This document shows, one piece after another, positions 40,820 to 48,948 of a stretch of 64,000 nt of DNA. Location of the stretch: positions 62,001 through 126,000 of the forward strand of contig NZ_JBOBFT010000001.1 in assembly GCF_050587525.1 (NCBI RefSeq), written 5' to 3'. Under the pieces are notes generated by a model. It searched no databases and was not told the DNA's origin. It was given only the letters and a program-made list of their open reading frames with translations. Source of the DNA: Plantibacter sp050587525 (GTDB lineage: Bacteria > Actinomycetota > Actinomycetes > Actinomycetales > Microbacteriaceae). The position numbers and the translations under genes were made by a program. Position 1 is the first letter of the stretch; every line of letters starts with the position of its first letter.

Positions 40820-42284
40820 TCTGATTCGAGGCGACTATCCGGTAGGTCGCTAGTAGAAGGATTGCAGCGAGGACGGCCAGAATGTTTGCCGCAACGGTGC
40901 CGATGGAGTCGGCCGCCCAGGACAGGCCCACGCTGATGCTGATGTAGAGAAGCGCGGCGGTGAAGCCGGAGACGGTGGTTGAGAGAGGCTGTTCTTCGCT
41001 ATAGGGAACCAGTGTGCCAGCGAGCAGTGCTGCGCAGAACGCGAGGAGTGCTCGCGAGAGGATTGTTGGAACAGCTTCTATCGGCACCATCGCAAGCAGG
41101 AGCTCGATGCCGATGGTGCAGATCCCGAGGACGCTCGAGATGAGGAGCGCACTGAGCATCTTCGGCATCGTCCACCACAATCGCTCACCTTGCAGCTGAG
41201 CGCCGATCCAATGTGTGCGCAGCGTCCGTCCGACGGCATATACGCTGAGGTAGGACGGCAGAAGCGGGATCGCAGTCGCTAGAAACATGGCCGAGTCGTT
41301 CAAGAGTGGGTTGTTCAGCATCCACTTCACGAGTCCGATCGACGGGATGATCGCCAACACGGTCAGGATCGCCTGCGGCGTGCGGATCGCGATCAGAGTC
41401 TCAGCCCACACTGAGACGCCAAAGGGGGTTGGGTGAGGATGGGTGTTGGGGAACAATCGAATCACGGCGGAACCGACGTCCTGCCGGTAGAGTGCAGCCG
41501 ACGCAGCCAAGCAAGAGATTGCGACGAGAATCCACGCCCCCAAGCCGACTCCTACAAGCAAGGTGGATTCCGCGACGAGGTTCGCTGCAATGCGATTGGG
41601 CAGTAGGTCTCGCCAAGAAAACGGATCACTGTTCACCGGTCCAAGCGCGAAGACGTCTCCAACCATCGACAGCATCCCCAACGCAATGGTTGCGCCGGCG
41701 GCGATGGCGGAACTGTATTGTTGCGGAAGCCTTAGGAACCTCGTCAGAGAGCTGCTGACGATCGTGAAGACTGCGACGACGATGGTTTGCGTGAGTCCAA
41801 CTACGATCAGCAGCAGCGCTATGGCAAGAGCGATATGTCCGGGGTCTGCGTACATCTTGACGACAACGGCAATGGAGATGCTTGACAAGGCGATACTGAA
41901 GACGAGCCCCAGCACAAACAGGGGTGCGAGTTGGCCGGCTCGTGCGATGTGCCGATGAATGGGCAATAGGTCGAGCAACGTCTGTAGCGCGGTGCGAGCG
42001 GGCATTGTAACGCAGAGTATCGAGGTGATCAACGTCGCCGTCAAGATCGCGCCCCCAAAGGCGGTGCGGAGGATGTTTCGTCGCAGTATGGCTGGTATGT
42101 CGACTGTGAGCTGGCCTGCACTCGCGACACCCAACAGCAACCCGAATAGCGCCGCGACGGCTGACCCGCCGCAGACGCATACGATCAGGCGACGCTCGCT
42201 GACGCGAAACATAATTGCGATTTCACGCGTCCACAGGCGCACAGTCATCTGAGCGACCGCAGACACTGCTCCTCGTGAGCTCAC
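40794..42284 (-). CDS. Polytopic membrane protein, probable ABC exporter permease
   Basis: This 496-residue protein has about 12 hydrophobic helices in two blocks (roughly 33-260 and 290-475), separated by a short polar linker with HPHPTPFG. The second-block start WAETLIAIRTPQAILTVLAI resembles the first-block start RLWTREIAIMFRVSERRLIV, suggesting internal duplication. No ATPase or enzymatic motif is seen. GTG 42284 overlaps the previous gene's TAG by one base. Its place beside an ABC ATPase indicates that the two form an exporter, but the family is not one I can name. Codon use is visibly less GC-rich than in flanking genes. Confidence 0.7.
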   Translation of the reverse strand: MSSRGAVSAVAQMTVRLWTREIAIMFRVSERRLIVCVCGGSAVAALFGLLLGVASAGQLTVDIPAILRRNILRTAFGGAILTATLITSILCVTMPARTALQTLLDLLPIHRHIARAGQLAPLFVLGLVFSIALSSISIAVVVKMYADPGHIALAIALLLIVVGLTQTIVVAVFTIVSSSLTRFLRLPQQYSSAIAAGATIALGMLSMVGDVFALGPVNSDPFSWRDLLPNRIAANLVAESTLLVGVGLGAWILVAISCLAASAALYRQDVGSAVIRLFPNTHPHPTPFGVSVWAETLIAIRTPQAILTVLAIIPSIGLVKWMLNNPLLNDSAMFLATAIPLLPSYLSVYAVGRTLRTHWIGAQLQGERLWWTMPKMLSALLISSVLGICTIGIELLLAMVPIEAVPTILSRALLAFCAALLAGTLVPYSEEQPLSTTVSGFTAALLYISISVGLSWAADSIGTVAANILAVLAAILLLATYRIVASNQNADDVRRV

Positions 42285-42574
42285 TATGTTGACACCTGTG
42301 GCGTTCGCTTCCGGGGTCCCCGCAGCGAGCCGATGACTGAAAGTGCGGCGATTACTAGGACAATGACGAGCATCCCGATCCCGTTGGGTTCGAAGTTGAG
42401 GGCGGGCAAGTCGTTCTCGGTTGTAAAGAACGCTTTGAATACGCCGGGGATGATGACCTCGGTCTTGGTCATCCAGGCGTATCCGACGCATGCAACAAGG
42501 GCGATGAAGAGAATGGACGCGCCAGCGAGGAACCCGACGATTGCTCCGAGCGTTGCTTTCACAAAGTTAGACAT
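42284..42574 (-). CDS. Small two-TM membrane protein of the accessory operon
   Basis: This 96-residue protein has hydrophobic helices at about residues 9-33 and 66-85, a loop of about 30 residues between them (KTEVIIPGVFKAFFTTENDL, then PALNFEPNG), and a basic C-terminus. Both termini are predicted on the same side. The loop motif LPALNFEPNG recalls FPALDMPSWD of the 82-residue peptide two genes upstream. ATG 42574 overlaps the ABC ATPase stop by eight bases. It could be an immunity or accessory protein, a transporter subunit or a second peptide product; the sequence does not decide. Confidence 0.68.
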   Translation of the reverse strand: MSNFVKATLGAIVGFLAGASILFIALVACVGYAWMTKTEVIIPGVFKAFFTTENDLPALNFEPNGIGMLVIVLVIAALSVIGSLRGPRKRTPQVST

Positions 42575-43343
42575 GGTTGGGCCTCTCAAATAGGTTCTCA
42601 ATTGACTGGCTCCGAGCTGCACTGTCTCGGAGTAGACCAGTGACGCCGAGGAAGACATCTTCCAAGGTTTCTGACTCAGGGTGAGCAGAGACCAGAAGGG
42701 TGGGGCTCCCTGATGCGACCGTGATCCCAGCACTCATGATCGTGACTTCGTCACAGTCTCGTTGAGCCCGGAGCATGTCGTGAGTTGCGATGAGCACCGA
42801 TCCTCCGCCGTGGGTGAACGAAACGAGGAGACCGCGAAGTACAGCGGCGGCATCCGGGTCCAGCCCACGGAACGGTTCGTCAAGAATCAGTACTTGAGGG
42901 TGGTGCATTGTTGCTGCCACGATCTGGATCTTTCGCCGCATGCCGTGTGAGTACTCCGAAATATGTTGTTCGAGGTCGGCGTCGATGCCTAATGCTTGAG
43001 CGAGCACGGCGGCGTGTTTCGTGTCGTTGCGTTTCCGCATGGCATCGTGGAACTCGAGGTACTCGCGACCGGTGAGGGAGCCCGGTAGGGGCAGATCATC
43101 GGGAGCAAATCCGAGTAGACCGCGGGACTTCTTGCTCTCGATCGCAACTCCGGCAATCGTCACAGCGCCTGTATCAGGGGCGAGTAGGCCGGTGAGAATG
43201 TGGAGGCAGGTTGTCTTCCCGGAGCCGTTAGGTCCGAGAAGGCCGTGAATCTGACCAGGCTCGATAGACAGCGAGAACGCGTCGAGCGCGGTCTTTCCCC
43301 GATACGATTTCGAGAGTTCGAATGCGTCCAGCGTTGCGATCAA
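42567..43343 (-). CDS. ABC transporter ATP-binding protein of the accessory operon
   Basis: This 258-residue ATPase has Walker A (GLLGPNGSGKTTCLHIL, residues 35-50), a signature variant YSHGMRRKIQIVA instead of LSGGQ, Walker B (VLILDEPFRGLDP) and the H-loop HD in LIATHDMLRA. The variant signature and DEPFRGLDP are typical of exporters of the CcmA/BcrA/NatA group, which often provide bacteriocin immunity or export. TTG 43343 is chosen because GGAGGG lies seven bases upstream; longer frames back to 43529 overlap the peptide gene. It pairs with the polytopic permease. Confidence 0.88.
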   Translation of the reverse strand: MIATLDAFELSKSYRGKTALDAFSLSIEPGQIHGLLGPNGSGKTTCLHILTGLLAPDTGAVTIAGVAIESKKSRGLLGFAPDDLPLPGSLTGREYLEFHDAMRKRNDTKHAAVLAQALGIDADLEQHISEYSHGMRRKIQIVAATMHHPQVLILDEPFRGLDPDAAAVLRGLLVSFTHGGGSVLIATHDMLRAQRDCDEVTIMSAGITVASGSPTLLVSAHPESETLEDVFLGVTGLLRDSAARSQSIENLFERPNHV

Positions 43344-43372
43344 CTTTGCTCCCTCCACATTCCCAGCTAGCG

Positions 43373-43621
43373 CTACTTTGCGCAGTACGCCTTCCAGGTG
43401 CCGCCGGCGTCCCAGCTCGGCATATCGAGCGCGGGGAAGCCACCCTGATTCTGGCAAGTGATCCACCACGCCACCGCCAGACCGACGGCGAGAATCAGGG
43501 CGATCGCAATTGCAACGATCCACACCCATCGGTCCACTCGGACACGTCCCAGACGGAGTGACACGAGATCGAACGGCTTCACGGTAGCGGCTCGGGTCAT
43601 TGGCACAAACGCTGTTGTCAT
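43373..43621 (-). CDS. 82-residue single-TM peptide with two terminal cysteines
   Basis: I do not recognise this family. Residues 1-31 are basic and polar (MTTAFVPMTRAATVKPFDLV, then SLRLGRVRVDR). Residues 32-54 form one hydrophobic helix. Residues 55-82 are a short, aromatic and glycine-rich tail (TCQNQGGFPALDMPSWDAGG, then TWKAYCAK) with Cys56 and Cys80. In the usual orientation the tail is outside the membrane, where the cysteines could form a disulfide loop. The shape fits a precursor for an exported peptide, a bacteriocin or signal, or a small membrane regulator. ATG 43621 follows GTGAAGAGA. It is first in the operon and ends 29 bases before the ATPase start. Confidence 0.68.
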   Translation of the reverse strand: MTTAFVPMTRAATVKPFDLVSLRLGRVRVDRWVWIVAIAIALILAVGLAVAWWITCQNQGGFPALDMPSWDAGGTWKAYCAK

Positions 43622-43678
43622 TCTCTTCACCAATCTATTGATTCGATGTTCGAGGCTGCAGGTGCGGCCTCGACTCTC

Positions 43679-43704
43679 GACCTGCACCAATGACGGTGCA
43701 CGTC
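43679..43704 (-). promoter_or_regulatory. Hairpin in the leader of the accessory operon
   Basis: GACCTGCACC and GGTGCACGTC form a 10-base stem with one mismatch and a six-base loop, 58 bases before the 82-residue peptide start. The right neighbour TGCAGGTGC could pair alternatively with the same arm. An attenuation role is possible but inferred. Confidence 0.4.
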
Positions 43705-43780
43705 AAGCCTGTTTCACGTGGGTGATGGAGTGCGCTCAGCTCGAGTGCACCTCACGCACGCCAGGAGCCGAACTACATCC

Positions 43781-43804
43781 TCAACTCGGCGCCAGGGGTT
43801 TCAT
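43781..43804 (-). CDS. Seven-codon mini-ORF with strong ribosome site
   Basis: AAAGGAG with ideal spacing precedes ATG 43804, and the frame reads MKPLAPS then stop. A near-consensus Shine-Dalgarno sequence before so short a frame, 160 bases upstream of the first operon gene, suggests a regulatory leader peptide whose translation affects downstream expression. It is too short to exclude chance on coding grounds. Confidence 0.4.
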   Translation of the reverse strand: MKPLAPS

Positions 43805-43879
43805 GTGAACTCCTTTACACACAACACACGTCGAGTCACTCGGCAAAACAGCACGTCCGGCGACTCTGATACCGAATCT

Positions 43880-43896
43880 AGAACTCCAAGAGTTCT
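43880..43896. promoter_or_regulatory. Palindrome upstream of the accessory operon
   Basis: AGAACTC-CAA-GAGTTCT is a perfect 7-base inverted repeat with a 3-base centre, in an A/T-richer stretch that also has two CTTAAACA repeats (about 43894-43914). It probably marks the promoter/operator of the minus-strand operon. Confidence 0.5.
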
Positions 43897-43904
43897 TAAA
43901 CAAG

Positions 43905-44380
43905 TAGCTTAAACATCAAGCTTCTGGTATGACTCATGGTCTGTTACTCCCGAGGTCGAGACTGCCGTCGCGGCTGGCAAGCCTGCTAGTCCGGGATCGA
44001 CCTGTTCATGGCCGAACGCTGCTGGTGCCGCTGATCGCCAGCGGGGTCGCACCGGTGCCATCGCGGCGAACCAGGGTGACGCCTAACGAGCGCTCGCTTC
44101 GGAGCCGATGATAGTGAGCGCCTGCTCATCCCCGCAGAGCGCGAGGCGAGGGGACAAGACAGGACTTCGTCAAGTCCGTATCGGGACGTGTTCACTATCA
44201 GTCAGCGCCCGCCAGAGGTCGCCGACCGGGCGGTGCCTGTGCACGGGGAAGGAGAAGTGATCGTTGGGCCGGGGTCGAAGTCCGCGATCGGGACGCTCCT
44301 GGAAGCATCGAGCCCGAACCGTTTGCGACACCTCGCGAGCCGAGCGGGACCGACGGGGCGCGGCAGGGCAGAATGGCGGC
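43905..44380. other. Gene-poor right flank of the accessory island
   Basis: No convincing gene is found. The stretch contains GATAGTGAGC (44110) and GTTCACTATC (44190) as a separated inverted repeat, and a GGACTT-CGTC-AAGTCC hairpin (44162-44177). Base composition returns toward the genome norm near 44250. It may hold remnants of a mobile element, but I could not identify one. Confidence 0.5.
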
Positions 44381-44821
44381 GTGGACCACGACAGTGTGAC
44401 GGGCTTCTTCGAAACGGTGACGATCGTCTTCGAGGTGCTCGGCGTCGGCGCGATGGTCGTCGGGTTCCTCGTCGCCGTCGGCATCTCGATCCGCGTGTGG
44501 CTGCGATCGGGCGATGGCGCACACGCCTTCAAGACGCTGCGGGAGACGATCGGCGGCGTCATCCTGCTCGGTCTGGAGATCCTCGTCGCCGCCGACCTCG
44601 TGAAGACCGTCACCTCGACGCCGTCGCTCACCGATGCCGCCGTGCTCGCGCTCATCGTGCTCATCCGCACGGTCCTCAGCTTCTCCCTCCAGGTGGAGAT
44701 CGACGGCGTCGCCCCGTGGAAGCGTGCGCTCGTCACGGGCCCGCAGGTGCTCGCGAACGCCGTCCGCTCCGGCAACGCCGGGCCCGCTGCTCAGACGGAA
44801 CCGGTGACCGACGCCCGCTGA
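44381..44821 (+). CDS. DUF1622 family membrane protein
   Basis: This 146-residue protein matches the DUF1622 pattern: an N-terminal TM helix (about 16-38), the basic RVWLRSGDGAHAFKTLRETI linker, then LGLEILVAADLVKTVT in a second helix and a third helix at about 85-105, ending before VAPWKRALVTGP. Its function is unknown. GTG 44381 is used, without a strong ribosome site. It is the first ordinary chromosomal gene to the right of the island. Confidence 0.8.
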   Translation: MDHDSVTGFFETVTIVFEVLGVGAMVVGFLVAVGISIRVWLRSGDGAHAFKTLRETIGGVILLGLEILVAADLVKTVTSTPSLTDAAVLALIVLIRTVLSFSLQVEIDGVAPWKRALVTGPQVLANAVRSGNAGPAAQTEPVTDAR

Positions 44822-44859
44822 GGGCCACACGCCGAACCCGCCGCTCTCGCGACCTTCGA

Positions 44860-45522
44860 CTACCAGGTGCGGCGGATGAGCTCCGGCAGTTCGCGCATGT
44901 CGTGGAACACGTGGGTGTCCGGGCCGACGAGCCGTTCCTCCGTGATCACACCGCCCGCGTACGCGTAGACCCGCATCCCGGCAGCGCGTGCAGCGGCGAC
45001 GCCGACGGGCGAGTCCTCGATGACGATGCAGCGCGAGGGATCGATGCCGAACGACGCGGCCGCGTGCAGGAACAGTTCCGGGGACGGTTTGCCCACGGCG
45101 ACGTCGCTCGCGCTGAAGATTTTGCCGTCGAAGTGGCGGAGCAGGTCGGTGTGCTCGAGGTTCCGGTTGATGTCGTCGTGCGCACTGTTGGAGGCGACGC
45201 AGATGGGCGAACCGGCTTCGAGGATCTCGACGATCGCCTCGGCGACGCCGTCGACCGCTTCGAGCTCGGTCGCGCACGCGTCCCGGAACTCCTGCCCCCA
45301 CCGGTCGATCCAGTCGGGTTCGAGCGGGCGTCCGAGGTGCGCTTCGACCTTCGCCAGGTACGTCTCATAGGAGGCGCCGACGAGGTGCTCGTGGATGTCG
45401 GCTTCCGTGTAGTCGCTGCCGGCCTCCTGGAGGAGGCGCAGGTTGACCCTGACCGAGATCCGTTCGGTGTCGACGAGGGTTCCGTCGCAGTCGAAGATCA
45501 CGAGGTCGGGGTAGTCGGTCAT
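44860..45522 (-). CDS. HAD-family phosphatase
   Basis: This 220-residue haloacid-dehalogenase-like hydrolase starts MTDYPDLVIFDCDGTLVDTE with nucleophile D11 and acid/base D13 (motif I). Motif II is in ICVASNSAHDDI, motif III is the lysine in VAVGKPSPELFLHAA, and motif IV is in CIVIEDSPVGVAAARAAGM. A helical cap lies between motifs I and II, giving subfamily IA, like sugar phosphatases and beta-phosphoglucomutase. The substrate is unknown. Confidence 0.92.
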   Translation of the reverse strand: MTDYPDLVIFDCDGTLVDTERISVRVNLRLLQEAGSDYTEADIHEHLVGASYETYLAKVEAHLGRPLEPDWIDRWGQEFRDACATELEAVDGVAEAIVEILEAGSPICVASNSAHDDINRNLEHTDLLRHFDGKIFSASDVAVGKPSPELFLHAAASFGIDPSRCIVIEDSPVGVAAARAAGMRVYAYAGGVITEERLVGPDTHVFHDMRELPELIRRTW

Positions 45523-45620
45523 GCACCCGAGCCTAACCGGCCGCCGGCCACCCCTCACCCGTCGGGTGTGGGCTGGGGATGGTCGAGGCGGTGTCGATGC
45601 GAGGGCCGAAGACCTCGCGC

Positions 45621-47579
45621 CTACGACCGGTTGCGGATCCGACGGCCGATGACGATGCCCGCGCCCGCGAGGATGGCGACGAGGGCGATTCCTCCCGCGA
45701 CCCACAGGATCGGCGTCACACCGGTCGAGGACAGTTGGCCTGCGTGCGGGGCGACCGTCGCGACGTCGGTCGCGGTGGGGCTCGGCGTCGGCGTGGGGGT
45801 CGGCGTCGGGATGACCGCGTCGGCGACGAGGATGAACGGATCGACCGTGACCGCCGCGCCGGAGCCGTCGATCTCGACCGTGCGGTCGAGCGGGCCTCCG
45901 GCCGTGTATCCGTCGGGAACGGTGAGGGTGAGTGTGTACGTGCCAGGGGGGAGCGCGCCGAGCGAGTACCCGCCATCGGGATCGGTCGTGATCGTCGTCG
46001 GTCCCTCATCCGTGCTGACGGTGATCGTCGCGCCGGGGACGGGGTCGTCTCCCGCGACGACGACGCCGCCGAAGCTGCCCTCCTGACCGAGCTCGAAGTC
46101 GACGCCGGTGACGTTCGCGGCGGCGACCGTCTCATCGCGACTCTCCGGTCCGACGATGACGTATCCGGACGGGGTGAGCACCGTGACCGTGTAGTCGCCG
46201 GCGGGCAGACGGGGGAACGAGTACGAGCCGTCGGAACCGGTGACGGCGCTGATCGGATCGCCTGAGCCCGTCACCACGACGGTCACGCCGGCCACTCCGG
46301 CACCGCCGGCGACGACGGTCCCGGACAGCGTCGGGTTGGGGACGAGCGTGAAGTCCTGGCCGGTGATCGGCGTCTCCGAGTCCACAGGGACGGTGAACGG
46401 CAGCGTGTCGACCGGGGTCGTGTATCCGGGCGGGGGTGTGACGGTCACGACGTGATCGCCCACGGCGACGGCGTCGAAGAGGTAGTTGCCTGCCGAATCG
46501 GTCGTGACGGGGTCGAGCCCCGGGATCGTGACGACGGCGCCCGCGATCGGCGTGCCCGAGGGGTCCTTCACGGTTCCGGAAACGGGGACCGGGATGATGT
46601 CTCGCACTGTGAAGTCCACGACGGCGTCGGCCGTCGTGAGGTCGGCCGGGGCCCGCGAGGCGCCGACCGCGATCTTGCCGGCGGGGACGACCGTCTCGAC
46701 GATGTACCCGTCGGTCGCGATGAATCCCGGGAAGGAGTACGCGCCACCGGCGGCCGTGGTCGTTGTGGAGACGACCGTGCCGTTGCGGTCGACGAGGCGG
46801 ACGTCCACGCCGTCGAGCGGACCGGTGTTCTGATCACTGACGACGCCGCTGATGTCGCGGGCGAGCGATGCGAACCAGGTCTGATAGACGGGGAAGCCGG
46901 ATCGGCGGGTGAAGACGAAGCTGAGCGAGGAGATCTCCGTGGAGGGCTCGAACCAGGCGGCGGCGCCGGAGGTGTCAAGGGCTGCGGCGTTGCCGGTGAG
47001 CGTCTGCGTCGCAGGGTCCCACGCCGGCACGTCATCGGCTGCCCCGGTGCAGGGGGGCTTGCCCACGACACCGGGAGCGCAGTAGTTGAACGAGCTCTGG
47101 TAGCCGAGCTCCGCAGCGGTGAGCGGGATGCCGTCCGGGCCGATCGCCTTCACCTGCACCTTGTCCGCATCGATGTCGCCGAGGACGAACGTCCAGCCCG
47201 ACGGAGGCGTGGGGGTCGCGAAGGAGTAGGTGGTGGTCGACGGGGCGACGGCCGTGTCCGCCTTCGGCCGGAGGTTCAGGTACGGCTTGCCGACGCTCGA
47301 GCCGTACTTCGCGCCGACGGGCGTGCCCTGCGAGAGCCACGTGGAGGCGCCGGAGATGACGCCGATCTGGCCCGAGCGCGAATCCGTCTTGATCGTCGCG
47401 GTGAGTGCGGGCTGCCCGGCGAGGGTCATCGATCCGGTGAACGCGCCGCTCGTTCCGACGAGATCGGTCCACGACGCCCACGTCCCCGTCGTCGCCGCAC
47501 TCGCGGGGATGGCGCCGGTGAAGACGGTTGCGGCCGCTGCGAGCAGCGCGAGCGAGGTGATGGCGAGCCGACGTCTCAT
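45621..47579 (-). CDS. Sortase-anchored surface protein with repeated regulatory-like domains
   Basis: This 652-residue secreted protein has a signal peptide (1-28, ending ASA) and a unique N-terminal domain (30-240) with a WTFVLGDIDADKVQVKAI core. Four to five carboxypeptidase-regulatory-like/SdrD-B beta-sandwich repeats of about 75 residues follow, each with a SGTVxD/GxVxAGxxPVPGxxV start and GxYxFxxLPxGxYTVTV end. A Pro/Thr stalk (PTPTPTPTPSPT) precedes QLSSTG near 615-620, a hydrophobic helix and the tail GRRIRNRS. LSSTG fits the LAXTG-type motif of class E sortases. It probably forms a stalk on the cell wall. Confidence 0.88.
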   Translation of the reverse strand: MRRRLAITSLALLAAAATVFTGAIPASAATTGTWASWTDLVGTSGAFTGSMTLAGQPALTATIKTDSRSGQIGVISGASTWLSQGTPVGAKYGSSVGKPYLNLRPKADTAVAPSTTTYSFATPTPPSGWTFVLGDIDADKVQVKAIGPDGIPLTAAELGYQSSFNYCAPGVVGKPPCTGAADDVPAWDPATQTLTGNAAALDTSGAAAWFEPSTEISSLSFVFTRRSGFPVYQTWFASLARDISGVVSDQNTGPLDGVDVRLVDRNGTVVSTTTTAAGGAYSFPGFIATDGYIVETVVPAGKIAVGASRAPADLTTADAVVDFTVRDIIPVPVSGTVKDPSGTPIAGAVVTIPGLDPVTTDSAGNYLFDAVAVGDHVVTVTPPPGYTTPVDTLPFTVPVDSETPITGQDFTLVPNPTLSGTVVAGGAGVAGVTVVVTGSGDPISAVTGSDGSYSFPRLPAGDYTVTVLTPSGYVIVGPESRDETVAAANVTGVDFELGQEGSFGGVVVAGDDPVPGATITVSTDEGPTTITTDPDGGYSLGALPPGTYTLTLTVPDGYTAGGPLDRTVEIDGSGAAVTVDPFILVADAVIPTPTPTPTPSPTATDVATVAPHAGQLSSTGVTPILWVAGGIALVAILAGAGIVIGRRIRNRS

Positions 47580-47689
47580 GGTGTCAGGCTAAAGCATCCC
47601 CACTCGGGGGCCAAGGGCCGGCACATCACATTTCGACGTACGTCGCGCCGGCCCGCTCAGTCGGTCGTTCGGCTGGCTAGGCTGGAGGC

Positions 47690-48178
47690 ATGGACGCCAT
47701 CACGCCAACGGATTCGGCCCCGATCCGGCTGCGGGTCGCCGTCGAAGCCGACGGGCCGGCGATCACCGATGTGTGGGAGCGTGCCGTGCGCGCGACCCAT
47801 ACGTTCCTCTCTGAACAGGACATCGCGGGCTTCCTCCCGAAGATCCAAGACGAGTACCTGCCCGCCGTCGAGGTGATCGTCGCCGTCGACGAGCTGGACC
47901 GGCCGACGGGATTCATCGGCGTCGACGGCAGCCACATCGAGATGCTGTTCGTGGACCCCGACCTGCACCGCAACGGCATCGGCACTGCCCTCCTCGAACG
48001 AGTGATCCGCGAGCGCGGCGCCCTGACGGTCGACGTGAACGAGCAGAACCCCGACGCCGTCGACTACTACGAACGCCGCGGCTTCGCGCAGACCGGCCGC
48101 TCCGAACTCGATGCGGACGGCAACCCGTTCCCGATCCTGCACCTCGCACGACGACCCGATGAGAAGGACCAGGCATGA
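47690..48178 (+). CDS. GNAT-family N-acetyltransferase
   Basis: This 162-residue acetyltransferase has IEMLFVDPDLHRNGIGTALL (motif A, loop HRNGIG) and TVDVNEQNPDAVDYYERRGF (motif B), with LSEQDIAGFLPKIQDEYLPA before them. The pattern matches YjaB-like acetyltransferases. Its stop overlaps the next gene's ATG (ATGA), so it is coupled to a membrane protein with a helix-hairpin-helix region. Confidence 0.9.
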   Translation: MDAITPTDSAPIRLRVAVEADGPAITDVWERAVRATHTFLSEQDIAGFLPKIQDEYLPAVEVIVAVDELDRPTGFIGVDGSHIEMLFVDPDLHRNGIGTALLERVIRERGALTVDVNEQNPDAVDYYERRGFAQTGRSELDADGNPFPILHLARRPDEKDQA

Positions 48179-48888
48179 CCTCGACGGAACCACGCACCGG
48201 TCTCGGCTGGACCCTCCTGCGCAGCATCTGGGTGATCCCGAGCATCGTCGGACTGGGCATGTTCACGTGGGCCGGATTCCTCTACGTGGGGATCGCCGCT
48301 CGCCGTCGTTCCTGGTTGATCGCGTCGGCAGCGTGGCTCGCCGCCGCAATCGCCGTCGGATGGATGGTCACGGAGTTCGAGTCCAACACGCTCGGCGGAC
48401 TCGTGATCATCGGGATCTGGGCCGGCGGCGCCGTGCACTCGCTGCTCGCGAACCGTGAGTGGCTGCGCCGATTCGCGCCGCAGCCCGCGATCCCGGTCGT
48501 GCGTGAGAACGCCGTGCACCTGCCGCCGCCGCCTGCGCTCCCAAAGCAGGCGCACGCGCGCATCGACCTCAACACGGCGTCGTCCGCGGACTTCCAGGAG
48601 CACCTCGGCGTCGACCAGGCGTGGGGCGACTACCTCGTCCAGTTGCGGGCGCAACGTGGCGGATACCGATCGGTCGACGAACTCCTGACGGCTGCACAGC
48701 TTCCCGCCGAGGTGTTCCTCGAGGGGCAGGACCGCTTCATCGTCGGCGAGCTGCAGGCGCCCGCGCATCCCTCGGTCATCCCTGCGACTCCGAGCGCATC
48801 ACCGACCCCGACCACGGCGCCCGCAGCTGCACCAGCGCCGCAACCGGCGCCATTCCCCGCTCCAGGCCAGGCCGGCCCGACGCCCTGA
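48175..48888 (+). CDS. Membrane protein with helix-hairpin-helix region
   Basis: This 237-residue protein has three hydrophobic segments in the first 100 residues (about 15-38, 45-63, 70-88). A helix-hairpin-helix-like segment (about 123-185) follows: RIDLNTASSADFQEHLGVDQ, then LVQLRAQRGGYRSVDELLTA, which resembles the ComEA-type DNA-binding HhH. The tail is Pro/Ala-rich. In ComEA the module binds DNA outside the cell; here its side of the membrane is not certain. It is coupled to the upstream acetyltransferase. Confidence 0.78.
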   Translation: MTSTEPRTGLGWTLLRSIWVIPSIVGLGMFTWAGFLYVGIAARRRSWLIASAAWLAAAIAVGWMVTEFESNTLGGLVIIGIWAGGAVHSLLANREWLRRFAPQPAIPVVRENAVHLPPPPALPKQAHARIDLNTASSADFQEHLGVDQAWGDYLVQLRAQRGGYRSVDELLTAAQLPAEVFLEGQDRFIVGELQAPAHPSVIPATPSASPTPTTAPAAAPAPQPAPFPAPGQAGPTP

Positions 48889-48948
48889 ACCGCCCGTCCG
48901 CCTCGAATCGCATCGGCTTCAGCAGACCTGCCCCAGCATGCATCGGTC

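Noticed and set aside
40794..42491. Permease start upstream of 42284
   Set aside because: The upstream frame reads the 96-residue gene out of phase as an Arg-rich sequence; the GTG overlapping its stop is typical of coupled genes.
43929..44111. 60-residue frame in the right flank of the island
   Set aside because: No ribosome site, Arg/Ser/Leu-rich composition and no family; not supported as a gene.
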